Assembly (NCBI RefSeq): GCF_043290135.1
Contig: NC_134710.1
Location: forward strand, 460,761,376-460,825,375
Length of the DNA stretch: 64,000 bases
Direction of reading: 5' to 3'
DNA from: Rhipicephalus microplus
Taxonomy: Eukaryota > Arthropoda > Arachnida > Ixodida > Ixodidae
The notes under the pieces are model-generated. The model had not been told where the DNA came from, did not search any database, and saw only the letters and a program-made list of their open reading frames with translations. Position 1 is the stretch's first letter. Every line of letters begins with the position of its first letter. The position numbers and the translations under genes are program-made. Shown here piece by piece: positions 1 to 11,814 of this stretch.

Positions 1-401
1 AAATGGTGGCATACCCCTCGGCCGGCATGGCCTGGTCTCCGGTGGTGAGATCCGCCGTTTACCCCTGACTCCGCTTTCTTTTCGAATCAAACATCCTCTT
101 TTTAACCCTTGGTCGAACAAAGAGCCTTCACAAAAACCAATCACATGTTGGGACTCGCAGCATCACAACCAATCACGGAAACACTTTCATAAAAGGTTTC
201 ATAAAAGACGGGGTGTGTCCCGTCTTCGACGGGCCATCGTTCGGCGACGGCCTCTCTGCAGTTTTTGTGGCAGCACCGTCGCTTTCGGCCGCCATCCGGT
301 TTCCTGCCTGGCAACAAGGGACTGCTTCTGCTGTCCCGCCCACTTCGTGGGGTGCTCATAAGCGCGCGCATTTCGACGCCACTTCGGGCCTCGACGCCGC
401 G

Positions 402-1412
402 ATGACGCAGCGACACTCACCGTTCGCACTTCTGCAGGTCAGTTATTTTGACGTGCATGGCTACCGTGCCAATGATGTTTGTGTGATTGCGGTGTCGTGG
501 CCCCCTTGTTGTTTTTTGAAGCGTGTTCGCGCGGCTGCAATGTACCTCTGGCGCCTGTTATTACTTCATGGTGATATTGAGTCAAATCCAGGGCCTATGA
601 CTAAGCCTCAGGAAGAGAAACTTGACTTTGTCTTCGATGCAGTTAAGCGGATGGAAGCCTCAAATATTTCTCTGCTTGAATCCGTAAATAAAGTTTTGCA
701 CATTCATATTACCTTGAAAAATGATTACGAATCGCTTTCGAAACGGGTTACTGAACTTGAATCTAGATTAGAGTCCTCTATCTCTGCACAAATCCCCGCA
801 AAGAATGACGCGAAACTGTCTGAAATGCAAAACCAGATTGTCGCCCTGCAGTCTAAAATTCAGTCGTGTGGTTCTTCGGAGGCCACCACTAGCCGTGTCA
901 ATATTTCAATTATCCGGGACAAGATCGATGATCTTGAAAATCGGTCGCGAAGGTCAAATGTTTTATTTTATGGGATAGCGGACGGTGGCCCAACGGAATC
1001 GTGGGAGGCCGTTCAAAAAATCGTGACTGATTTTTGTCAGAATCAGCTTGGGCTCACTGTCACTTCTATCGCCCGTGCACATCGCTTGGGGCGTTTCTTA
1101 CCCGATAAAACTCGGCCTATCATTGCCAAGTTCTTCAATGATAAAGAGGTGGAGGCAATAATAAGTCGTGGCAGTAAGCTGAAAAATACATTGTTCGGCC
1201 TGTCACGTGACTTTTCTAAACCAGTTCGGGAAAAGCGGCGTAACTTACTGCAGTTCTCGAAAACAATAAAAAAGGAAAGTGACCGTGTGAGGCTCGTTTT
1301 TGACAGGCTTCACATCAATAATGACGTTTATGTATGGGACCCCAATACCAATCAAGCCGCACCCATCACTAATCACGCTGCGCTATCTCAATCCTCTTCC
1401 GCTACGGTATGA
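402..1412 (+). CDS. LINE ORF1 protein with 2A-like peptide
   Basis: RNA-binding ORF1-type protein, 336 aa from the ATG at 402, chosen because it is the first ATG in this open frame and has a purine (G) at -3; the frame is open further upstream to about 213 but only from GTG. Residues 57-65 are GDIESNPGP, a 2A ribosome-skipping motif, preceded by a Leu-rich stretch as is usual for 2A. After it comes a Glu/Lys/Leu-rich coiled-coil segment, then 'LENRSRRSNVLFYGI', the start of the RRM-like domain of L1/CR1 ORF1 proteins, and a basic C-terminal domain. If 2A works, the long ORF1 chain begins with the proline at residue 65. The next ATG (540) would give a short Leu-rich leader directly before 2A. 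The frame ends in TGA at 1410-1412. Confidence 0.8.
   Translation: MTQRHSPFALLQVSYFDVHGYRANDVCVIAVSWPPCCFLKRVRAAAMYLWRLLLLHGDIESNPGPMTKPQEEKLDFVFDAVKRMEASNISLLESVNKVLHIHITLKNDYESLSKRVTELESRLESSISAQIPAKNDAKLSEMQNQIVALQSKIQSCGSSEATTSRVNISIIRDKIDDLENRSRRSNVLFYGIADGGPTESWEAVQKIVTDFCQNQLGLTVTSIARAHRLGRFLPDKTRPIIAKFFNDKEVEAIISRGSKLKNTLFGLSRDFSKPVREKRRNLLQFSKTIKKESDRVRLVFDRLHINNDVYVWDPNTNQAAPITNHAALSQSSSATV
570..596 (+). other. 2A-like ribosome-skipping motif
   Basis: The codons read GDIESNPGP, matching the 2A consensus D(V/I)ExNPGP, with the upstream Leu-rich residues (WRLLLLH) typical of active 2A peptides. Known members separate viral proteins co-translationally, and 2A-like sequences are also known in ORF1 of some CR1/L2-type LINEs, where inactive forms can act as N-terminal signals. 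Activity here is inferred. Confidence 0.8.
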
Positions 1413-1415
1413 CTG
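1410..1415 (+). promoter_or_regulatory. UGA-C stop between in-frame ORF1 and ORF2
   Basis: ORF1 stops at TGA 1410-1412 followed by CTG. The same frame then stays open to 4268. UGA followed by C is the leakiest stop context known in eukaryotes. Readthrough would yield an ORF1-ORF2 fusion. Alternatives are a recent nonsense mutation in a single-ORF element, or re-initiation at a non-AUG codon. Confidence 0.5.
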
Positions 1416-4268
1416 CAGCCCAACCCTACCCCCCGTTCAACAATTAACCATTCCTTATCATCGCACCAAAGAAGTTCTGGTGGTGTTCGTTTTTTGTACA
1501 CGAACATTAGAAGCGTTCAGTCCAAAAGCATTCCGTTGTCATCCCTCGTTGATTCTTGCACACCAACCATTGTCGCACTAACTGAAACGTGGCTAAACGA
1601 TGACATTCCTGACAGCAGTATTTTTCTCACGTGGGCAGATTACAAATTTTTTCGTTGTGATAGGAAACATGGAAGGGGAGGTGGCGTACTTCTGGCGATA
1701 AAAAATGATGTGCTTGCAGTACCTGTTCCGGTTACCTCGTTTTTGGAATGTGTATGGGTATCCCTGAAGTGTGGCGGCCGCGTCATACTTATTGGTGTTT
1801 TTTACCGCCCCCCAGATGCAAATACTGACTTTTCTAATGAATTTACCCGTGTCTTTACGCTACTGTGTTCTCGTTTTCCTAATTCTCTCTTAATAATTTT
1901 TGGCGATTTTAATTTTCCGAGCATTTGCTGGTCAACTCTATCCGTTAGGGATGGTCAAAGTGAAGCTCATAATTTCGTCCAGTCTTCTCCCGACTTTTCC
2001 CTGGCTCAGCTAATTACTCATCCCACGCGGTGTTCCGCCACATCAGCTAATATTCTAGACCTAGTATTTACCAACAACCCTGATATTTTTTCTGAAATTA
2101 CTCATCTTGACGGGCTTTCTGATCACGACGTCCTTACTGGAAGCGTCCGGATTTCCCCTAATAAGCGCATAACTACCAATAAGCAAATAAGGTGCTATAA
2201 TAGAGCTGATTACGATAGCATTAATAATGAACTCCTGTCTTTCTCAAATAACTTTTTAGGAGGGTATTTATCCCGATCCGTTGAAGATAATTGGCTCATG
2301 TTTAAAAATGCACTTACCAACTTAATCAGCGGGTTCATTCCCCTTATCACCATCAAAACTGTAAACACCGCACCATGGTATAACCAACAGCTTCGACGTC
2401 TCAATAACAAAAAGAAAAGACTTTACCGCCACGCCAATAAAATAGACCCCCTTTCTGTTTCCTGGTTACGCTACAAAACATGTGATAAGGAATATCAGTC
2501 ACTGCTCACATCAACTCGACGTCATTTCTTCAAACATGACTTAACATCTATGCTATTAAATAACCCTCGGAAATTTTGGCGTGTCATCAATCCTGTTGAT
2601 CATCCTGATATAGTCCTTACCACCAGTAATAACAGCATCATTCCCACGTCTCAGTGCGCACAAGTTTTAAACGACGCATTCATTTCGGTATTCACGTGTG
2701 AAGACATCCCGTCATGCCCGAAAGTTAACCTAATTCCTGATATCAGCATGCCAGAAATAATAGTCAGTGAAGCGAGTATATTCTCCTTACTAAATAAACT
2801 CAAAATTTCTACTGCTTCTGATCATGTCGGCTTTAATAATAAGATACTAAAGAATATATCAGCTAGCATTTGTCCCATACTGGCCGCCCTTTTTTCACAA
2901 TCGTTATCATTAGGCTGCATCCCACATGACTGGCGAATCGCTAAAGTAATTCCCATCTTCACGTCTGGTGAACGCTCATCGCCATTAAACTATCGTCCCA
3001 TCTCATTAACCAGTACCATTTGTAAAATTCTTGAACATATAATCCACACCCAAGTGATTAACTACCTGGAAGATCATAACATTATACATAAATATCAGCA
3101 TGGCTTTCGCCGAGGATACTCATGTGACACGCAGCTCGCCGGCTTCATTCATGACATTCATTCAGCTCTCGACGGTGGATCCCAGGTTGATGCTATTTTT
3201 CTCGACTTTTCTAAAGCTTTTGACCGTGTCCCTCATCACCGGCTTCTAACCAAACTGTCTAGGCTTAACATTCACCCTAACATTTTGGCATGGGTAAAAG
3301 ATTTCCTTTCTTCTAGAACACAGTTCACGTCCGCTAACAATTGTAACTCTTCCTTCAGACCAGTAACTTCTGGAGTCCCACAGGGTAGCGTACTTGGTCC
3401 ACTACTGTTTCTAATCTACATTAATGACTTGCCATCCTGTGTCTCATCCCGAATTAGAATTTTTGCTGACGACTGTGTGGTTTACCGAATAATTTCCTCT
3501 GACAATGACCGGAAGGCTTTGCAAACTGATCTAAATGCTATTAATGCATGGTGCTCATCTTGGCTAATGACCCTAAACTGCTCTAAAACGAAGTTTATGT
3601 CTTTCAGTAAACACGTAACCCGGATTCCTACCTCCTACATGTTGAATAATACTACTGTTGACCTCGTCTCCACTTATAAATATCTTGGAATTCATTTGCA
3701 ACCTGATTTGACATGGCACTACCATATAAAACTCACCCTGGCGGCTGCTAACCGGTCTTTCGGATTTCTCAAGCGTAACCTTAAACAGGCTCCTCCTAAC
3801 ATACGCAAACTTGCATTTACTACACTAATACGTCCAAAATTAGAATATGCATCAGCCATTTGGGATCCCGAACATGCTTACATCATAACCGACATTGAAT
3901 CACTGCAAAATCGTGCCGCTCGCTTCATATTTTCAGATTATTCACGTCATTCCAGCGTCACAGCACTAAAACGCCGAGCAGAGCTACCCGAACTATTCCG
4001 TCGTCGCAAACTTGCACGCCTATCACTTTTCCATAAACTTTATCACCACGTGTCACTTCACAGCGATTTCTTCGAGCCACCTGCCGTTATTTTTCCTCGC
4101 CGCGATCACCCCTACAAAGTTAAACGCTTAAACTGTAAGTCATCTGCTTTTTCCAAGTCATTCATTCCGCGTACCATAATCGATTGGAATAAACTACCAT
4201 CACACATTTCCTTAGAAAAAAACGCCACTAAATTTCAAGAACTAATTCAAAATACTGATATCATCTAA
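1413..4268 (+). CDS. LINE ORF2: AP endonuclease + reverse transcriptase
   Basis: Endonuclease and reverse transcriptase for target-primed insertion. The frame opens directly after the ORF1 stop and has no ATG before or within the endonuclease domain; the first Met lies about 290 residues in, near 2300. Endonuclease motifs in order: NIRS near 1500, TETW near 1585, GDFNFP at 1902, SDHD at 2118-2129. RT motifs: NYRPISL near 2990, LDFSKAFD near 3205, SGVPQGSVLGP near 3370, and FADD at 3462-3473 in place of the commoner YADD. A C-terminal region with 'LEYASAIWDP' and 'RTIIDWNKLP' is typical of CR1-like elements. No RNase H or zinc-knuckle end. The frame is uninterrupted for about 950 codons, so the enzyme could be functional if translated. 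Confidence 0.88.
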   Translation: MQPNPTPRSTINHSLSSHQRSSGGVRFLYTNIRSVQSKSIPLSSLVDSCTPTIVALTETWLNDDIPDSSIFLTWADYKFFRCDRKHGRGGGVLLAIKNDVLAVPVPVTSFLECVWVSLKCGGRVILIGVFYRPPDANTDFSNEFTRVFTLLCSRFPNSLLIIFGDFNFPSICWSTLSVRDGQSEAHNFVQSSPDFSLAQLITHPTRCSATSANILDLVFTNNPDIFSEITHLDGLSDHDVLTGSVRISPNKRITTNKQIRCYNRADYDSINNELLSFSNNFLGGYLSRSVEDNWLMFKNALTNLISGFIPLITIKTVNTAPWYNQQLRRLNNKKKRLYRHANKIDPLSVSWLRYKTCDKEYQSLLTSTRRHFFKHDLTSMLLNNPRKFWRVINPVDHPDIVLTTSNNSIIPTSQCAQVLNDAFISVFTCEDIPSCPKVNLIPDISMPEIIVSEASIFSLLNKLKISTASDHVGFNNKILKNISASICPILAALFSQSLSLGCIPHDWRIAKVIPIFTSGERSSPLNYRPISLTSTICKILEHIIHTQVINYLEDHNIIHKYQHGFRRGYSCDTQLAGFIHDIHSALDGGSQVDAIFLDFSKAFDRVPHHRLLTKLSRLNIHPNILAWVKDFLSSRTQFTSANNCNSSFRPVTSGVPQGSVLGPLLFLIYINDLPSCVSSRIRIFADDCVVYRIISSDNDRKALQTDLNAINAWCSSWLMTLNCSKTKFMSFSKHVTRIPTSYMLNNTTVDLVSTYKYLGIHLQPDLTWHYHIKLTLAAANRSFGFLKRNLKQAPPNIRKLAFTTLIRPKLEYASAIWDPEHAYIITDIESLQNRAARFIFSDYSRHSSVTALKRRAELPELFRRRKLARLSLFHKLYHHVSLHSDFFEPPAVIFPRRDHPYKVKRLNCKSSAFSKSFIPRTIIDWNKLPSHISLEKNATKFQELIQNTDII

Positions 4269-4695
4269 CTTTTGCTTTTTTACTTGTTTTTCCCTCTTTT
4301 CTATAACGTGCAGAGCACACGTATAGTATTCTTACCTTGTTTCAGCTTATTTGAGGTGTGATGAGTGAGTGTATATTTTTTATTCGTTTTTGAGTGTACG
4401 TTTTTTTTTTTTCAAGTGTATTGATTATTTTTTCTTGCATTTTCATAGGTTGTTCACTAGGTACTCATCTGTATTCTAATGATTTGTTGCCTATTCTTTT
4501 CTCTATTTTTTTGCTGTCTTTACCAATTACTAGTTATAACATATATCTCAACCTTAGTCTGTATTTAATTTGAATTTTTTTTTACTTTTTTCTCGTTTTT
4601 GACATTTATTGTTTATTTTGCTCATGTAACCCCCCTATGTAATACCCTCTCACGAGGGCCTTTAGGGGTACTATGAATAAATAAAATAAATAAAA
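4269..4695 (+). other. LINE 3' UTR and tail
   Basis: T-rich non-coding stretch ending in a small hairpin (CCCTC 4645-4649 with GAGGG 4654-4658, loop TCAC) about 15 bases before an A-rich simple tail made of AATAAA-like units. A 3' hairpin before a short repeat tail is common in CR1/L2 elements and is the likely RT recognition site; it also supplies a poly(A) signal. Confidence 0.6.
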
Positions 4696-5829
4696 GGCAC
4701 TACATTTGTAAAAACCTCGTCCCCAAAATGAAACACGCAAAGCGATAGGTCCTCCGCACGTGACACTCTCTCCCATGCCAGGCCGTGCTGTGCAACATTA
4801 CTCGTGCTGCCTCCTTCGGCCGACTACCGTCGGCGGCCGTTCCCACGCTCGGGCCCCGTCAGTTCTTTCATTAACTGTTGCTTCCTAGAAGCGTCCTTAA
4901 GAGCGATGGATACACCATTGGGCTCCGTGCGCTTTCCAGGTGTACATGCGACAGCGAGGCGCCCCAACATCCTAACAACAGCGCGGGAGAATTTGGTCGT
5001 TTACCTGCCGCCACTATGTCTCGGTCAGGCTAAATGGTCGCATCCCCATGTCATTCTCAATGACACGCGTGCCTGTTAACAATGGCTTAAACTTAGACGG
5101 TGGCGCCGGACCTGCCTCTTGCTAGACGCTTTTCCGAGTAAGCTTTCTCCTTCTAATCCCGAACGGGGGCGACATTGACTGCTGCGCTTGTGAGCCAAAA
5201 AAGAAGAAGGTTTTCCGCGAAACCTTGCTCTCGCGACAGTATAGTGACTGTGAAGTGTAGTGTGCGCTCTCTGCGATGTCGTCGCAGAGACAATGCTGCG
5301 TGAAACAATGGTGCCAAAAAAAGAAAATGCGTTGGTTGACGATCGGAATACCGTAAACTTTCGAACAGTGCGCGTTTGTGATTTCCTTGAATATTGCGCA
5401 GCAATAATCTTGAGGTGGGGGCTGTGTCACAAACGTCTGCAATCCTCGTTTCATGCGCACGCCCCGTCGTCCAAGGAAGGGCGCTTTTGTGTTTGGAAGA
5501 TGACATTCGGCGACTGGCGACACAGCGGCGGGGCCACCGCGTCTTCCCTCCACCTGTACCGAAAGGAGAAACATGTGTTCGAGGAAAAAGAAGTGACCTT
5601 GTGGGGGGAAGGGGCGTCCCGAAAGTTTTTCGACTGCTTCGAATTCGGCAGTTGACGGGCAACCAGCAAGACGCGTGGTCGTCGGTATCGCGAGTCTCGC
5701 GTAGGCGGCGAGCATGGAGAGACGCGCGCGCAACGTATCGAGACGGCTGCAATTCCGGGCAACCTCGTCGTCTACTAAGCCAGCGAGATCTTCAGAGGCA
5801 CCCGTCAACTCCCCTACGTGCACCAAGAG
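4696..5829. other. Unassigned GC-rich stretch
   Basis: Several overlapping frames on both strands stay open here, up to 234 codons on the minus strand (5122-5826), but none shows a domain I recognise. The open frames overlap antisense to one another, as expected by chance in GC-richer DNA. The end near 5690-5829 may be coding remnant of the LINE whose tail follows. Confidence 0.4.
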
Positions 5830-6213
5830 CTGGCCTGGTCCGTATGGAACTTTTTATTGTTATTTTTTTAACTGTTCTGTTATTATAACCAGCTTTTCAA
5901 TAATTGTAGTTGTGTGCACTGTGTCGCAGCTAGAAATTCCGAAGTGCGACCTTGATCCTTTTCTATTTTCTTTTCTTTGTATCCCTCTTTTCTTTCCATC
6001 ATGTTGTTATTTTATAACGTTCCGCATATTTGTGCTTGTTTGTACCTGTCGTAGTGTTCTTTTGGAGCATATTTTGCTTTGTTGTTCTTTTTCATCGGGT
6101 ATCAGTGTTATTCCTCGCTGTTAATATATGTAATCTCCCGCCTATTGCCCTTGTTTTAACTAAATGTTTTGGTGGTTTTGGGACGGTAAACCCCACAAAT
6201 CAATCAATCAACT
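5830..6213 (+). repeat. 5'-truncated LINE 3' end
   Basis: T-rich sequence that ends with 'gggacggtaaaccccaca' followed by ATCAATCAATCA. This looks like a LINE 3' UTR with its short repeat tail, a tail type I associate with tick LINEs from memory. No RT remains, so the family is not assigned; the left edge is approximate. Confidence 0.55.
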
Positions 6214-6377
6214 AAATGTTTGTGTGTAATCAAATCTCCGTGTCTGCTCTATGAGTGCGTTGGTCAGGCCCACACATCACCACACGTGCAACCCCGCACG
6301 GGTCGACCGACCTGCAAATAAATTTGAGATGTGCCACTTCGAAACCTTTCAGGCGTCGCAGGCCGAAGCGTAAAGTG

Positions 6378-6481
6378 GACGATAGTTATAGCGCGAGAAC
6401 AAAACGACGACACAGAGACAAGAAGGACACAGAGACAAGGTCTCTGTGTCGTCATTTTGTTCTCGCGCTATAACTATCGTC
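6378..6481. repeat. Short inverted-repeat (hairpin) element
   Basis: Arms 6378-6418 and 6441-6481 are 41 bp each and reverse complementary with one mismatch; the 22-base loop is itself a variant of the arm-end motif (acacagagacaag). No coding capacity. It resembles a foldback mini-element; no target duplication could be recognised. Confidence 0.75.
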
Positions 6482-9446
6482 ATGCCATGCCAACTAGCCC
6501 AAGCTGCTACACGTAAAGTGGAAGCATGCGAGTCTGCCGCACGTCGATGTTGGATTGACGGGGCCTCACCCAAAGTGCGTGACAATATGCAGTATGTTTT
6601 TATTGGTTGTGAAAGCTGACGTGCTAAGGAATACGTGGGGAATGTTTAAAAAAATATCACAAATGTTTGCTCTTTTTTCATCGTCGTCAGAAATTTCCCT
6701 TCAATGCTGTTTTCCTGAAATTAGCATGATTGTATCTTTTTATTCAATAGCGTTATTAGTATAAGATTTGTCAGTATTATAAACAAGCATGCTGAGAAAG
6801 TAGTGTTGAATTTTCACCACTCTGTCGTAAACCTTTTTTTGAAATAGAGGCCTGCAGAATAGGAAAAAAAAGTTTTTTTGGTTTGATTTTGAGAATTTTC
6901 AATAAAAATAACTGCACTACTCAAAGAAGCGCGAAATACCCCAAAATAAGCACAAATACGCAAGTATTGAGCTAAATAAATTTGAAGTATGTAGCTATTA
7001 TAAATTTTGTGAATGTCGTCGCAAAGTTTAAAAAAACAACAGCAAAGCAGGTAAGCATCCCCCTCCACCTCTTCGTTATTATTGATCTACTGTGCTTCGA
7101 AAATTTTCTTTCCATGAAAATCAATTGCGGATATCTTGTTTCCACTCATAAGCAAAATTACATGAAATTTTGAATGAAGTTTAAAAGGTCGACCGGCCAT
7201 ATGCTCTGTTCGATCTTACGTGGAATCACCCATGAGAAGTTTACTTGCTCCATTTCAAGAAATGAAACTGGCACTGAAGCAAATATTCTGGGTGCAACGC
7301 TTTACGAAAATACAAGCAAATGAATCTACAGCAGTCACGCAGGAGTAATAATATTTGCAGGAGCTTTACGTGCCACAACTGCGACATGCTCATGAGGCGT
7401 GCCATATACACGAAGACTGAACTGGGAAACTGTGATTCAGCATGTGCTTAGTGCGTAGCGGGCGTCTCTCATTCTCCGTCATGGCAAAGGAGGATGCCGA
7501 AAATGTCAACCATCTGGAGTTATTTCACGTGAATTTCTACCTGATTATACGCATCTATATCTATAAGTACTCTAAGATTTTTCGCCCACTTCAAAATGCA
7601 GTAGAGCCGTGGTCACTATCAAAGCGGTGTCCATCAGATCAGCATACGCCCTCCGTAACCACCGTCAGCAATTCTCAAAAAAAAAAGGTAATTCTCGCAT
7701 TGCCAGCAAAGTTTTTATTAGAAAAACTACATTTTCTGCAACAATGTACCGAAAAGACAAGACAGAGCTCGTACAATATAAATGATATCAATGGTGCCAA
7801 GATATGTCCTGAAATACTTTTGTGTACTTGACCGCATCATGCGCACGCATTTTCGCGTTGATTACGCAATTACTTATGGTGCCCGATAAATAGGTGGAGC
7901 TGAAGGGTGAACTACACATAAAAACATATTACTCGACTCTTACAGAAGCTACCAAAGTGGTTTCAGTTCCGACTGTAGCTCTGCTTACTTTTATGCATCA
8001 ATTTACCGTCATGTTTTTGTCGGCCTACTAAGTATATGTACCACCCTGCTGAAATCACCAAATTGTGATTGCAGTAACTGTAAATAAATAGTAATAATAA
8101 ATAATGTGTTCAGTACACTAGTCATGGAGCAGGAAAGGAATGTGCTTGTTAACTACATAGTAAACACTCCGAGATTGTACTGTTCAGTTATCCCTTGCGG
8201 AAGCTCTTTCGCTTTCTTTTATATTTTGCGTCAATGTGCATAAAGAGGTAAGCATACTTCCATAGAGAAAAGAGCACCAGATGCTCGGGACGGACAGCAC
8301 AGTTACAGTGTAAGCTGGAGGAGCGGCTTTTGAACACCTTTTTTGTGTTAGCATCTAATTTCCTGGCATCTCATTGCAGGTGTCTTATTTTATATGGTAC
8401 TCAGCATAGTTCCGTAAACTGTACTTCAAACATTGCCTGCTTCAACGGACAGCGTGCCCCTAATTGTTTTTGCACTACTACTTGACAACATTTATTAACG
8501 AGCTTCGCAACTCCAGATTATGCAGCATCGTGTATTCAACAAAAGATTTGCTACACCTAGAACTATTGTGTCTTTATGTTTTTGGCTCATTTCAATCGCC
8601 TTGATATATTACAAATAGTAAAAGATAAATTATTTATGTAACAATTCATCTAGCGAGATTTCATTGCGACATGTGAAAGTAAATTTCATAGTGTTATTGT
8701 GCGCATTACAAATGCTTTATGCAACAGATAGTCAAATGTGCAACGGTCTCCGCGTTGTTGATATATGTGTTGAAGGCCTGCGCAGCAATAAAGCAGCTAT
8801 CGAATGGGGACCTTGGCGTACGATGTAAGGGCTAACATGTCATCTTCAAACCAATTTTAAACCCACACTGTTTATTCACGTGTACATCTCAAGTACTTAG
8901 TGCTTCCTCTAGAGCCCGGATGTTGTCAGAATTCAGAGCTTCATTTTGCGAAAGAAGAGTGAATGCACCATAATTATTGCCTATATTAAATTGAAAAATA
9001 TTGATGATAATCCACCTTTCTACTCAATGGTCTCTCTGATGTATGTGTAAACATGGCAACGGCAGGAACACTAATCATGCTGTAGCCAAGAAAAAAAGTT
9101 ATGCAGAATATTTTGTATTAGTGTATAAAGCAGGTATCTATTGAGAATATTCCAGTAGTTGCTAACGTGAGGTCATTACTGGCAGCAATATGCTTTTATT
9201 TTTTATTTTTCCTTCCGGGAAAAAAGAAAACTGATGTTCACGTTTGGTGCCATCGTATACAGTGTTACATCCTCAACCCTCTCACAGTTCAGACAAGAGC
9301 GTAGGTTGAAAATCTAGGTGAATTACACGCTTGATACATGTAGCATTTTATTTTTAACAGCAGAGTGTTTAAGCTTCATTTCCAGCCTGGCCGACGGCCT
9401 CTCAGAACTCGGAACACATATGTCAAGCCCAGCGGAAACAAAGCAT

Positions 9447-9450
<4 letters not shown>
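6482..9450. other. AT-rich DNA, no gene seen
   Basis: Both strands show only short chance frames. There are poly-A/T runs but no tRNA, no RT or transposase motif and no tandem repeat that I could find. Ancient, unrecognisable repeats cannot be excluded. Confidence 0.5.

Positions 9451-9534
<84 letters not shown>
9451..9534. repeat. (AT)n microsatellite
   Basis: About 84 bases of pure AT alternation, directly abutting the hairpin repeat at 9531. Confidence 0.97.
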
Positions 9535-9537
<3 letters not shown>

Positions 9538-9706
9538 GCAACGGGAGCGTTGTCAACAAGGATAAATACATTTATTTCCCAACAGTTTCAATTTCGAGAG
9601 GGGTCCTCCCTTCATACTCATCCCCTGATGAAGGGAGGACCCCTCTCGAAACTGTTGGGAAATAAATATATTTATCCTCTTTGACAACACTCCCGTTGTG
9701 CCATAT
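9531..9706. repeat. Long hairpin repeat, copy 1
   Basis: Arms 9531-9615 and 9628-9706 are reverse complementary except for a 6-base duplication in the left arm and scattered mismatches. The outer part (atatggc.caacgggagcgttgtcaaca) recurs at 15571-15649, and both copies are followed by the same flank ending 'attgaattattactcccac' here ('attatcactcccac' there) and then an AT run. The inner part holds CTGATGA (9625) and GAAAC (9648), words of the hammerhead ribozyme core, but the flanking helices do not fit. Probably the terminal repeat of a larger element. Confidence 0.7.
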
Positions 9707-9751
9707 CCCATACCTTCACGAAGACTAACTGGCCCATTGAATTATTACTCC

Positions 9752-10882
<1,131 letters not shown>

Positions 10883-11456
10883 TTGAAGCCAGCCGCGCGC
10901 ATTGTCATCCCATATGTGCCGTGCTCCAGTGAAGAACTCTCCGCGATTCTCGGAAAATCAGGGGTCGAGGTGGTTCGCAAGCCTGCTTCGATGCTCACCC
11001 GCTTGCTACCATGGCCGAAGGAAGAAGCAACACCAGCGAGTAGTCTGCAAGTTGCCGTGTTCAGAGTGTCCAGCCAGCTACGTGGACAAAAGCGAATATT
11101 TCCGTTCAGAAAGCCCGTGGAGCGGCCGACTGGCTTGGACTGCCATTCCTGACGTGGGAGTCAGCCGCTGAGCGCTAACGTGCACCTTGCCGGGCAGCAA
11201 TAAACTTTCGCGCCCACTCGTTAAGATTACGCCAACTCAAGAACGGCGCCAGGAAGGCAGAAGTGCAACGCGGCGCTTTTGCAGAGCCCTTGAGAAGCCC
11301 GACATTATGATTGATTTCTACAGCTTTTCTGTTCTAGAAACAGGTGGGAATTTCGGAAGGAGGTTCTCGCGCGAATCCTGCCACATTTACAACATGCCAA
11401 CAAGCTTGAACCGCTTTCTAGGAACAATCTCCTCAGTATACGTTCACGGCTTTTGA
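10883..11456 (+). pseudogene. Decayed PLE GIY-YIG endonuclease C-terminus
   Basis: Remnant of the C-terminal part of a Penelope-like element protein. One frame from 10883 reads 'RIVIPYVPCSSEELSAIL', the connector that precedes the endonuclease in PLEs. The next frame holds 'RVVCKLPCSECPASYVDKS', the Cys-rich start of the GIY-YIG domain with the usual YIGET changed to YVDKS. A third stretch near 11290-11456 ends with 'NMPTSLNRFLGTI', a PLE C-terminal motif. At least two frameshifts separate these pieces and no RT domain is present. The assignment rests on my memory of PLE proteins; a profile search with GIY-YIG PLE models would confirm it. Confidence 0.65.
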
Positions 11457-11814
11457 AACGTGTCGGAAACGGGAAGCCGCCGCTTTGGCTAAACAAGACA
11501 TGGATATCCTTTTATGACAAACACAGACAGATCCCGAGAAATTTACCAAGTCGTTCCTCACACCCCAGGCCCTCTACGTACTTCCCAACTTCTTAAATCT
11601 TCTACCGAGCCCAACAGATTTCTGTCAAAATGCTTACATTTAACCTTATAAGATTCACATTCCACAAATTAACGACCTCCAAAAAAGCAAAAATAAACAA
11701 AAAATGTTGCGCAAAAAATGTGGCTGCTAAAATGTTGCTTGTACTGTGCAGGTCATGAAGCTTGGTGTCCACGACTTTCACAATCGATTTTTATAAATGT
11801 TGAATTGCGAATAT

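Larger units (their letters stand above)
1..4695 (+). mobile_element. CR1/L2-type LINE, near full length
   Basis: Non-LTR retrotransposon with a 5' region, ORF1 (coiled-coil and RRM-like), ORF2 (AP endonuclease plus reverse transcriptase), a T-rich 3' UTR and a short A-rich simple tail (aataaataaa type) ending near 4695. Both long frames are open, apart from the UGA that separates them, which is rare among the elements of this window and suggests recent insertion. ORF2 has no RNase H domain, which fits the CR1/L2/Rex group rather than the I clade. The window starts inside or at the edge of the element, so its true 5' end is unknown. Clade is assigned by eye; a tree of the RT domain would settle it. 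Confidence 0.85.

Noticed and set aside
5122..5826. 234-codon minus-strand frame
   Set aside because: Antisense to other open frames of similar length, Phe-run and low-complexity patches, no domain.
9620..9660. Active hammerhead ribozyme at CTGATGA...GAAAC
   Set aside because: Core words are present, but the flanking sequence pairs as one long hairpin and no proper helix I with a good cleavage triplet can be drawn.
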